DNA of 6,875 bases from an uncultured Clostridia bacterium (GTDB taxonomy: Bacteria > Bacillota > Clostridia > Oscillospirales > Ruminococcaceae): assembly GCA_947427325.1 (NCBI GenBank), contig CANEHP010000118.1, positions 1 to 6,875 of the forward strand, read 5' to 3'. The notes beneath the pieces were generated by a model. That model saw nothing but the letters and a program-made list of their open reading frames with translations. It was not told where the DNA came from and ran no database searches. Shown one piece after another: positions 1 to 4,903 of the stretch. The stretch's first letter is position 1; each line of letters starts with the position of its first letter. Position numbers and translations under genes: made by a program.

Positions 1-68
1 CCTCAGACTACCTAAAGAGGAAGATATTATTTTAATGTCTGAGAACATTTTATCTTTTTAAAGGTATC

Positions 69-89
69 GAATTTTGCCTTGCAAAATTC
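69..89. promoter_or_regulatory. Perfect dyad overlapping the P1 -35 (operator or hairpin)
   Basis: GAATTTTGC (69-77) and GCAAAATTC (81-89) are perfect inverse complements separated by CTT. The right arm covers the -35 hexamer, as expected of a repressor operator. As RNA made by read-through from upstream it would form a tight 9-bp hairpin with a 3-nt loop. No U-run follows, so it is not a canonical terminator. Confidence 0.5.
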
Positions 90-106
90 TCTTCTTATGA
101 TATAAT
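79..106 (+). promoter_or_regulatory. Promoter P1 (end of repeat unit A)
   Basis: The -35 candidate TTGCAA (79-84) is followed by a 16-bp spacer and a perfect -10 TATAAT (101-106). TG at 98-99 makes it an extended -10. Transcription would start near 112-114, so the RNA would carry almost all of repeat unit B as its leader. Confidence 0.6.
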
Positions 107-175
107 AACCTCAGACTGCGGAATGAGGAAAATTTATTTTAATGTCTGAGAACATTTTATCTCCGCAGAGGTATC

Positions 176-196
176 GAATTTTGCCTTGCAAAATTC
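176..196. promoter_or_regulatory. Perfect dyad overlapping the P2 -35 (operator or hairpin)
   Basis: This is an identical copy of the dyad at 69-89: left arm 176-184, loop CTT 185-187, right arm 188-196. Both copies are unchanged while other parts of the repeat have diverged, which suggests the dyad matters. In a P1 transcript it would be a hairpin about 50 nt upstream of the start codon. Confidence 0.5.
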
Positions 197-213
197 TCTA
201 TTTATGATATAAT
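186..213 (+). promoter_or_regulatory. Promoter P2 (end of repeat unit B)
   Basis: This is the second copy of the same promoter: -35 TTGCAA (186-191), 16-bp spacer, extended -10 TGA-TATAAT (TG at 205-206, hexamer 208-213). Transcription would start near 220 and give a leader of about 25 nt before the TTG start at 245. P1 and P2 together would act as tandem promoters for the exporter operon. Confidence 0.65.
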
Positions 214-229
214 AAATACTATCTAAGAG

Positions 230-238
230 AAGGGGAAG
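230..238 (+). promoter_or_regulatory. Ribosome binding site that fixes the TTG start
   Basis: The purine run AAGGGGAAG ends 6 nt before TTG at 245. The next in-frame ATG, at 266, lies 27 nt after this site and has no good site of its own, so TTG is the preferred start. Confidence 0.6.
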
Positions 239-244
239 CTGAAA

Positions 245-1018
245 TTGACTAAAATAGAGAATGAAATGAAGTATTTTGTCTTTATGAAGGAAATCGTAAA
301 GCGGGATATTAAAAGAAAATATTACAAATCTGCCTTGGGTGTGCTTTGGACGGTGCTAAATCCTCTGCTGTCTATGTTGGTAATGACCTTGGTTTTCTCC
401 ACATTATTTAACAGAAATATTGACAACTTTCCCATATATTTATTATGCGGACAGCTGATATTTAGTTTTATTTCGGGAGCAAGCAGGCAGTGCCTATCGG
501 CTATCATCGTTAATGCGGGATATTTGCGCTCTATATATATACCCAAGTATATCTTTGTTCTTTCAAGAGTTGTTGAGGGTCTTGTAGATGTTTTATTTTC
601 ATTGATTGCGTTATTTTTGGTTATGGTTTTTACCGGAGCGCCATTTACTCCTTATCTGTTTATGCTGCCGGTATTACTTGCTCTTGTTTTTATGTTCACG
701 TTAGGGTTAGGTCTTATTTTGGCAGCCTATGGTACTTTTTTACGAGATCTTCAGCATCTTTATGGTATCTTTACAACTCTTTGGATGTGGATGTCAGCTA
801 TTTTTTATCCTATAACCATTATTCCGTCAACTTATAGGTTTTTATTTGACTTAAACCCGGCTATCCACTATATTTCAATAATGCGGGCAATTTGCTATCA
901 GGGAACTGCCCCTTCGGAAAAAACACTTATAATTGCAACCTGTTATTCGGTTTTGATGCTTTTGCTTGGAATTTCTGTGTTTAAATCAAAAGAAAATAAA
1001 TTCTTCCTATATATATAA
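245..1018 (+). CDS. ABC-2 type polysaccharide/teichoic acid export permease (Wzm/TagG/RfbA family)
   Basis: This is the membrane subunit of a two-part ABC exporter that moves a completed lipid-linked glycan (O-antigen-like, capsular or teichoic-type) from the cytoplasm across the membrane. The 257-residue length is typical of the family. The N-terminus has the family's amphipathic KRDIKRKYYKSALG block (residues 19-32), then LWTVLNPLL (34-42). Hydrophobic segments lie at about 32-54, 64-84, 104-129, 136-163, 174-194 and 227-245, consistent with six membrane spans. RDLQHLY (167-173) and LNPAIHYI (203-210) are further family hallmarks. The start is TTG, chosen for the ribosome binding site at 230-238; an ATG start at 266 would remove seven residues. 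The stop codon lies 29 bp before the preferred start of the ATPase gene, so the two are surely co-transcribed. The glycan cannot be named because no glycosyltransferase lies in the window. Confidence 0.9.
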   Translation: MTKIENEMKYFVFMKEIVKRDIKRKYYKSALGVLWTVLNPLLSMLVMTLVFSTLFNRNIDNFPIYLLCGQLIFSFISGASRQCLSAIIVNAGYLRSIYIPKYIFVLSRVVEGLVDVLFSLIALFLVMVFTGAPFTPYLFMLPVLLALVFMFTLGLGLILAAYGTFLRDLQHLYGIFTTLWMWMSAIFYPITIIPSTYRFLFDLNPAIHYISIMRAICYQGTAPSEKTLIIATCYSVLMLLLGISVFKSKENKFFLYI

Positions 1019-1031
1019 TGCAACCTCACAG

Positions 1032-1037
1032 AAAGGA
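1032..1037 (+). promoter_or_regulatory. Ribosome binding site that decides the ABC ATPase start
   Basis: AAAGGA lies 10 nt before ATG at 1048. The alternative in-frame ATG at 1018 overlaps the permease stop but is preceded only by a pyrimidine/AT run with no Shine-Dalgarno sequence. Confidence 0.6.
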
Positions 1038-1047
1038 ACTTACACTG

Positions 1048-1788
1048 ATGAGCGATACTGCAATAAAAGCAGAAAATGTTTCTATGATGTTTAACCTTAG
1101 CCGCGAAAAAGAAGTCAGGCTTAAGGAATATGTTATAAATTTATTAAAGCACAAGCTGTTTTTTGACGAGTTTTGGGCGCTTAAGGACATTTCCTTTGAA
1201 GTTAAAAAAGGAGACAGTTTGGGGCTTGTGGGTACAAACGGAGCGGGGAAGACTACTCTTTTAAAGCTTGTTTCCGGCATTATGAAGCCTACATCGGGGA
1301 CTCTGACAACAGAAGGCTCTATCGCACCTTTGTTTGCAATGGGTACAGGCTTTGATTCAAGCCTTACAGCAAGGGAAAATATATTTTTGGTTGGCTCTAT
1401 GCGAGGGTTTTCAAAAAAATATATGCAAAAGCACTTTGATGAAATAATTGATTTTGCCGAATTGGATAATTTTGTCGACGTTCCGTTGCGCAATTATTCC
1501 TCCGGTATGAGTTCTCGTTTAGCTTTTGCCATAGCCACGCTTGTTAAAACGGATATTCTGATAGCCGATGAGGTTTTGGCGGTCGGAGACGCAAAGTTCA
1601 GAAAAAAGAGCGAAGAGAGAATGAATAAAATGATTGATAACGGCGTTACTATTTTGTTTGTTTCTCACTCCTCCGCTCAGGTACAAAAGGTGTGCAAAAA
1701 CGCAATATGGCTGGATCATGGGAAGCTTATTAAATCGGGTCCCGCCAAAGAAATCTGCAAGGAATATGATGAATTTTGCAAAAAGTAA
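1048..1788 (+). CDS. ABC transporter ATP-binding protein for polysaccharide/teichoic acid export (Wzt/TagH-type)
   Basis: This is the cytoplasmic ATPase that powers the permease encoded just upstream. From ATG at 1048 it has 246 residues. Walker A is GTNGAGKTT (62-70), the signature is YSSGM (150-154), Walker B is ILIADE with catalytic Glu175, the D-loop follows at AVGD (178-181), and the H-loop His is 207 in LFVSH. The N-terminal sequence (KEYVINLLKHKLFFDEFWALKDISF, about 26-50) is the extended A-loop region typical of polysaccharide exporters. YSSGMxxRLAFA is also characteristic of this subfamily. The protein ends soon after the nucleotide-binding domain, so it lacks the C-terminal glycan-binding domain of Wzt and the long extension of TagH. 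An alternative start at 1018 would add ten residues but has no ribosome binding site. The following gene starts 51 bp downstream with no terminator between. Confidence 0.92.
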   Translation: MSDTAIKAENVSMMFNLSREKEVRLKEYVINLLKHKLFFDEFWALKDISFEVKKGDSLGLVGTNGAGKTTLLKLVSGIMKPTSGTLTTEGSIAPLFAMGTGFDSSLTARENIFLVGSMRGFSKKYMQKHFDEIIDFAELDNFVDVPLRNYSSGMSSRLAFAIATLVKTDILIADEVLAVGDAKFRKKSEERMNKMIDNGVTILFVSHSSAQVQKVCKNAIWLDHGKLIKSGPAKEICKEYDEFCKK

Positions 1789-1839
1789 ATTTATTGTATT
1801 TTTGTCAAGCCATATAAAGTAACAAAGAAAGGAAGCATA

Positions 1840-2472
1840 ATGAAAAAAATATTTTTTTGCATTTTAAGTTTAGCGGCTGCTTTTACCGTATCATTTTCAG
1901 CTTATGCCTACAACGAGGCAACATCTCTATATAATATTAATGAGCAGGCTGAAGAGGCGTCGCCGACAGCCGAAAAGACCACTGCGGCAGAACCGCCTGT
2001 GGAAGTGCCGCCCGAAACAAAAACCACCGCTACCGAGCCTGCCCCCACCACAACAGAACCTCCTCCTATTGTTACCGACCCGCCTGTAACAACTACCAAA
2101 GCTCCACAGATAGTAATTGTTACAGAGCCGGAAAAAACCACTGTTACTACCGCAGAGGTCACTACCACCACGAAGGATAATACTGAGGCGGAAACAACTA
2201 CAACCGATGCCGATATAACTACCGATAACACCGAAATAACCACATCAGCACATTCAGAAAGCACTTCAGGCACTGAAAGCACCGTTCTTGTTCCGCCCGG
2301 AAATCCTGACGATCCCGATAATCGGATTGACGTTGTGGAAGGAGATCCCGGCGAGGATCTATCCACCATCATTCTTATTGTGATATTAGTAATAGCGGCA
2401 TTGTTGGTTGTATTCGCAGTACCTCCGATAGTAAGAGTGATCAGAAAGAGTATTATTTATAAGTATGATTAA
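1840..2472 (+). CDS. Secreted Thr/Pro/Glu-rich single-pass membrane protein, function unknown
   Basis: This 210-residue protein has no recognisable catalytic domain. Residues 1-23 form a signal peptide (Lys2-Lys3, hydrophobic core, AYA before a likely cleavage at 23/24). Residues about 40-147 are low complexity, dominated by Thr, Pro, Glu and Val, with repeats such as TTTEPP and VTTTKAP. A short acidic linker, VPPGNPDDPDN (151-161), precedes a membrane helix at about 175-198 and a basic tail with Arg199, Arg202 and Lys203. The expected topology is N-terminus outside, C-terminus inside. The composition resembles mucin-like or cell-wall-spanning stalks of ruminococcal surface proteins, but no LPXTG, dockerin or binding module is seen. 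It starts 51 bp after the ABC ATPase gene with a good ribosome binding site (AGGAAG, 1830-1835), so it is probably the third gene of the operon. A role as a glycosylated envelope protein linked to the exported polymer is inference only. Confidence 0.8.
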   Translation: MKKIFFCILSLAAAFTVSFSAYAYNEATSLYNINEQAEEASPTAEKTTAAEPPVEVPPETKTTATEPAPTTTEPPPIVTDPPVTTTKAPQIVIVTEPEKTTVTTAEVTTTTKDNTEAETTTTDADITTDNTEITTSAHSESTSGTESTVLVPPGNPDDPDNRIDVVEGDPGEDLSTIILIVILVIAALLVVFAVPPIVRVIRKSIIYKYD

Positions 2473-2481
2473 TGCTGATTC

Positions 2482-2592
2482 TTAATAATCTTTCTTGATC
2501 ATCTTAAAGACAGCTTTGCATAAATCCCACACTTGTTGCTTTGTCAAGCCGCCTTGCCATATCGCATATAGCTGCGGCGTCTTTCTTCGCAT
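2482..2592 (-). pseudogene. Possible small ORF or decayed gene 3' end (36 codons from ATG)
   Basis: On the minus strand, ATG at 2592-2590 opens a 36-codon frame ending at TAA 2484-2482. The product begins MRRKTPQLYAIWQGGLTKQQ and ends VWDLCKAVFKMIKKDY. It looks more protein-like than its antisense frame: amphipathic, basic, with an ordinary Lys-rich C-terminus. GGAAAGG lies 9 nt before the ATG. The frame stays open upstream for about 20 more codons (including IADKFAERLRL) without a convincing start, so this may be the surviving 3' end of a longer lost gene. A weak -10-like TATACT lies at 2644-2639. I do not recognise a family. A chance ORF is a real alternative. Confidence 0.3.
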
Positions 2593-2691
2593 CAATCGCA
2601 GCCTTTCCGCAAATTTGTCTGCAATCCGATTAAGAAACAGTATAAGATGTAAATTAGGCAAAATTCACAGTATTAACGTTAAAAATAACAC

Positions 2692-2745
2692 AAGGCAGCA
2701 CCGCACAAATCCAAACGTAAAATAATGGATGTGCCGTGCTACCTT
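2692..2745. repeat. Large imperfect palindrome (stem-loop element) in the convergent intergenic region
   Basis: The left arm at 2692-2712 begins AAGGCAGCACCGCACA. The right arm at 2727-2745 reads, on the opposite strand, AAGGTAGCACGGCACATCC. The arms match except for two mismatches and a two-base bulge, around a 14-nt AT-rich loop (2713-2726). No U-run follows on either strand, so it is not a standard terminator. It could be a small dispersed palindromic repeat, a mini inverted-repeat remnant or an RNA-stabilising 3' hairpin. A perfect 10-bp palindrome, TTAACGTTAA, lies just before it at 2673-2682. Confidence 0.55.
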
Positions 2746-2754
2746 ATACTAACA

Positions 2755-2781
2755 AAAAAGCAGCCTTAGCGGCTGCTTTTT
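2755..2781. terminator. Bidirectional intrinsic terminator
   Basis: AAAAAGCAGCC (2755-2765) and GGCTGCTTTTT (2771-2781) pair perfectly around TTAGC. The core is a 6-bp GC-rich stem with a T-run on both strands. It lies 21 bp beyond the gap stop on the minus strand and also stops forward transcription from the exporter operon. Confidence 0.9.
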
Positions 2782-2801
2782 ATTAAGTTACAACTAAAAT
2801 A

Positions 2802-3845
2802 TTAGCCCAACTCAGCAAAATACTTAATGGTTCTAACCATCTGAGATGTATAGGAGTTCTCGTTATCATACCAAGAAACTACCTGCACTTCATAAAGATC
2901 GTCAGCAATGTGAGAAACCATAGTCTGAGTAGCGTCAAAAAGTGAACCGTACTTCATACCGATAACGTCGGAAGAAACGATCTGATCCTCGTTGTAGCCG
3001 AAGGACTCGGAAGCAGCTGCCTTCATAGCAGCATTTATGCCTTCCTTAGTAAGATCAGCCTTCTTAGCAACAGCGGTAAGAATAGTGGTAGAACCTGTGG
3101 GAACAGGAACACGCTGAGCAGAACCGATAAGCTTGCCGTTAAGCTCGGGAATAACAAGACCGATTGCCTTAGCGGCGCCGGTGCTGTTAGGAACGATGTT
3201 TGCGGCGCCCGCTCTTGCTCTTCTCAGGTCGCCCTTTCTGTGAGGACCGTCAAGGATCATCTGGTCGCCTGTGTAAGCGTGAATGGTGCTCATAATACCG
3301 CTCTGGATAGGTGCGTAATCGTTAAGAGCCTTAGCCATGGGAGCCAGGCAGTTGGTGGTGCAGGAAGCAGCAGAAATAATGGTGTCTTCCTTAGTGAGAG
3401 TCTTTTCATTAACGCTGTAAACGATAGTCTTAAGATCGTTGCCTGCGGGAGCGGAAATAACTACCTTCTTAGCGCCTGCCTTGATGTGAGCTTCAGACTT
3501 TTCCTTAGAGCAGTAGAAGCCTGTGCATTCGAGAACTACATCTACGCCGCCGCACTGATTCCAAGGAAGGTTTTCAGCCTTAGCTTCTGCGTAAATCTTA
3601 AGCGTCTTGCCGTCAACGGTGATTGTGCCTGCCTCGTCGTCAGCGGTAACAGAGTGAAGTCCTTCGCCGATTCTTCCGCAGTAGCCGCCCTGTGCAGTAT
3701 CGTACTTTAAGAGATGCGCAAGCATAGAGGGCTTTGTAAGATCGTTAATAGCAACTATCTCGTAACCCTCTGCACCGAACATCTGTCTGAAAGCAAGTCT
3801 GCCGATACGACCGAAACCGTTGATTGCAACTCTAACATTAGCCAT
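2802..3845 (-). CDS. gap: Type I glyceraldehyde-3-phosphate dehydrogenase, NAD-dependent
   Basis: This glycolytic enzyme oxidises and phosphorylates D-glyceraldehyde 3-phosphate to 1,3-bisphosphoglycerate in the cytoplasm, reducing NAD+. The 347-residue length is slightly above the usual 330-340. The N-terminal Rossmann motif is INGFGRIGR (8-16), and Asn34-Asp35 in VAINDL is the position that favours NAD over NADP. The active-site block SAASCTTNC (158-166) carries catalytic Cys162. His189 in HAYTGDQ is the partner base, Arg245 in QRVPVPTG binds phosphate, and the C-terminal WYDNENSY (325-332) is intact. The start is supported by a strong AGGAGG (3860-3855) 9 nt upstream and a clear promoter further out. 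It appears monocistronic, ended by the terminator at 2755-2781. It is transcribed divergently from the metal-resistance operon, with no evident functional link. Confidence 0.97.
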   Translation of the reverse strand: MANVRVAINGFGRIGRLAFRQMFGAEGYEIVAINDLTKPSMLAHLLKYDTAQGGYCGRIGEGLHSVTADDEAGTITVDGKTLKIYAEAKAENLPWNQCGGVDVVLECTGFYCSKEKSEAHIKAGAKKVVISAPAGNDLKTIVYSVNEKTLTKEDTIISAASCTTNCLAPMAKALNDYAPIQSGIMSTIHAYTGDQMILDGPHRKGDLRRARAGAANIVPNSTGAAKAIGLVIPELNGKLIGSAQRVPVPTGSTTILTAVAKKADLTKEGINAAMKAAASESFGYNEDQIVSSDVIGMKYGSLFDATQTMVSHIADDLYEVQVVSWYDNENSYTSQMVRTIKYFAELG

Positions 3846-3896
3846 TGGAATATTCCTCCTGAAAATATATTTTTAATGGGTTTTGTATCCTTTTAT

Positions 3897-3925
3897 ATTA
3901 TACTAAAAAATTCGAAAATAATCAA
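3897..3925 (-). promoter_or_regulatory. Promoter of gap
   Basis: On the minus strand, -35 TTGATT (3925-3920), a 17-bp spacer and perfect -10 TATAAT (3902-3897). Transcription would start near 3890, giving a leader of about 45 nt with no evident riboswitch. Confidence 0.85.
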
Positions 3926-4032
3926 GGGGTAAAAAAGAAAAATATGGGAATTTTTCAGCTTGGCGGAAAACCCTTGAAAACTATGCTTTTATGCAAAACC
4001 GAAATTTTTTGAAGAAAATTAAAATTTTCCTA

Positions 4033-4061
4033 TTGACAAACACAAAATAATATGATAACAT
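4033..4061 (+). promoter_or_regulatory. Promoter of the metal-resistance operon
   Basis: Perfect -35 TTGACA (4033-4038), 17-bp spacer, -10 TAACAT (4056-4061), with TG at 4053-4054 giving an extended -10. Transcription would start near 4068, inside the direct repeat at 4054-4087. Confidence 0.8.
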
Positions 4062-4087
4062 ATGAACAGATAAACATATATACAGAT
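4054..4087. promoter_or_regulatory. Candidate ArsR operator: 15/16-bp direct repeat over -10 and start site
   Basis: AACATATGAACAGAT (4057-4071) is repeated as AACATATATACAGAT (4073-4087), matching at 13 of 15 positions with a 16-bp offset. GATA also precedes each copy (4054 and 4069). The block overlaps the -10 and predicted start site, where ArsR/SmtB repressors normally bind. ATATGAACA resembles half-sites of that family, but a clean inverted partner is not visible. Confidence 0.5.
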
Positions 4088-4104
4088 GAAAGGATGTTAA
4101 ACTT

Positions 4105-4449
4105 ATGGCTGATACCGAATATCTGTGCGCCGAAACCGAAACGGTGAAAACCGTTCTTGACAAAATGCCGCCTGATGAGATGCTGTATGATCTGGCGGAG
4201 CTATTTAAGGTGTTTGGAGATTCAACAAGAATTAAAATACTCTATGCGCTTTTTGAATCGGAGCTTTGCGTTAACGATATTGCCACCCTTTTGGGGATAA
4301 CGCAAACCGCCGCTTCGCATCAGCTGAGGGTACTTAAAACCAATAAGCTTGTAAAGGCTCGCAAAAACGGAAAAATGATTTTTTACTCGCTGTCCGACGA
4401 TCATGTTTACAAGATTATTTCACAGGGCATGGAGCATATTGAAGAGTAA
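4105..4449 (+). CDS. ArsR/SmtB-family metal-sensing repressor (Zn/Cd/Pb type)
   Basis: This 114-residue winged-helix dimer should repress its own operon and release DNA when metal binds. The core starts near FKVFGDSTRIKILYAL (34-49). ELCVNDIA (53-60) is helix alpha3, and TQTAASHQLRVLK (66-78) is the DNA-recognition helix. KARKNGKMIFYSL (84-96) is the wing. Helix alpha5 carries Asp98, His100, His111 and Glu114, with the same spacing as the alpha5 zinc site of SmtB (D104, H106, H117, E120). Cys55 and Asp58 match the SmtB alpha3N pair C61/D64, and Cys8 in the N-terminal arm could complete that site. The second Cys of the CadC motif ELCVCD is Asn57 here. Zn(II) or Cd(II) sensing is therefore likelier than arsenic sensing, as the downstream pump also indicates. 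AAAGGA at 4089-4094 is the ribosome binding site. Confidence 0.92.
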   Translation: MADTEYLCAETETVKTVLDKMPPDEMLYDLAELFKVFGDSTRIKILYALFESELCVNDIATLLGITQTAASHQLRVLKTNKLVKARKNGKMIFYSLSDDHVYKIISQGMEHIEE

Positions 4450-4524
4450 GAACCTGCCCGCAATTATTTCATCTTATCTGTCTTATCAACGTAAATAAAA
4501 AAATAAAGAAAGGATTTTACCGTT

Positions 4525-4740
4525 ATGAAAAAAATATTTAAGCTTCAAGACCTTGACTGCGCAAACTGCGCCGCAAAAATGGAGAATGAAATCAATAAGC
4601 TGGACGGCGTGGAGGCGTCTGTCAGCTTTATGACTCAAAAGCTTACCGTTTCCGCTCCCGATGAGGTTTTTGACGATACCATGAAAAAAATCGTTAAGCT
4701 GTGCAAAAAGGTTGAACCGGACTGCGAAATTATTCTTTGA
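4525..4740 (+). CDS. Free-standing HMA-domain heavy-metal binding protein
   Basis: The 71-residue protein is a single heavy-metal-associated (ferredoxin-like) domain. The metal-binding loop is LDCANCAAKME (10-20) with Cys12 and Cys15. Asp11 just before the first Cys is typical of Zn/Cd/Pb ATPase domains, whereas copper chaperones usually carry GMTCxxC. The rest follows the family pattern (INKLDGVEASVSFMTQKLTV, about 23-42). Two further cysteines, Cys60 and Cys67, near the C-terminus are additional potential ligands. It lies 75 bp after the ArsR gene with its own ribosome binding site (AAAGGA, 4509-4514) and 163 bp before the ATPase gene. In ZntA/CadA pumps this domain is usually fused to the ATPase N-terminus; here it is separate. 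It may deliver metal to the pump, buffer metal or regulate the pump. Confidence 0.9.
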   Translation: MKKIFKLQDLDCANCAAKMENEINKLDGVEASVSFMTQKLTVSAPDEVFDDTMKKIVKLCKKVEPDCEIIL

Positions 4741-4903
4741 TAAGAAAAAAATATTTTTTAGCGATGTGCAAACCTCAATTCTAAATATGCGCTTTCACAA
4801 TATATAGCGGCAGTTTATTTAAAATTATCCATATAAGGCGTTTGTGCCTTGCAAGATATGCGTTTTGCTCATGGCTAATATTTTTTGATTAAAGAGGTGC
4901 ATA
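4741..4903 (+). other. Intergenic spacer between HMA and ATPase genes
   Basis: This 163-bp stretch has no ORF worth calling and no HMA-like residue pattern, so it does not look like a broken linker of a former fusion. It holds a perfect 14-bp AT palindrome (4746-4759), a small stem-loop AAGGC-N6-GCCTT (4835-4850) and the ATPase ribosome binding site AAAGAGGTG (4891-4899). No strong promoter is evident; a TTGCAA at 4849-4854 has an overlong 21-bp spacing to TAATAT. The ATPase is most simply read from the upstream promoter. Confidence 0.5.

Larger units (their letters stand above)
1..215. repeat. Two tandem ~108-bp non-coding promoter-bearing repeat units
   Basis: Unit A covers 1-108 and unit B 109-215, offset by 108 bp at the start and 107 bp after a one-base indel near 21-33. 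The stretches 31-54 and 63-90 recur almost unchanged at 138-161 and 170-197. Each unit contains, in order: CTCAGAC (2-8, 110-116) with its inverse GTCTGAG (37-43, 144-150); a small dyad AATGT-N6-ACATT (34-49, 141-156); a perfect 9-bp dyad (69-89, 176-196); and a promoter ending in TGATATAAT. The main differences are two short blocks, 10-16 against 118-124 and 56-61 against 163-168. Unit A starts at the first base of the window, so further copies could lie upstream. I see no coding potential. The duplication and its elements are directly visible; a regulatory role for the exporter operon downstream is inferred. Confidence 0.85.

Noticed and set aside
1..216. CRISPR array or tRNA-like repeats
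   Set aside because: The units are ~108 bp, adjoining, only two in number, and nearly identical throughout apart from short blocks. There are no regular 25-40-bp repeats with unrelated spacers and no tRNA arms.
1018..1047. ABC ATPase starting at ATG 1018, overlapping the permease stop
   Set aside because: There is no ribosome binding site before it, while 1048 has AAAGGA at good spacing and gives the usual N-terminus. It remains a possible alternative.
1634..1822. 62-codon forward ORF
   Set aside because: It lies mostly within the ABC ATPase gene in another frame, and its product has no family features.
1908..2372. 154-codon minus-strand ORF, Val/Ser-rich
   Set aside because: It is the antisense shadow of the Thr/Pro-rich gene. 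The forward frame has a signal peptide, membrane helix and ribosome binding site.
2495..2725. 76-codon forward ORF in the intergenic region
   Set aside because: The product is rich in Cys, Ser and Arg with no recognisable pattern, there is no good ribosome binding site, and it runs through the palindrome at 2692-2745. The minus-strand frame looks more protein-like.
3240..3710. 156-codon forward ORF opposite gap
   Set aside because: It is antisense to a fully conserved gap gene, so it is a shadow.
3846..3925. Riboswitch in the gap leader
   Set aside because: The predicted leader is only ~45 nt and AT-rich, with no conserved aptamer fold.
4746..4759. Intrinsic terminator after the HMA gene
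   Set aside because: The palindrome is purely A/T with no GC stem. It would not form a stable terminator hairpin, so it is mentioned only as part of the spacer.
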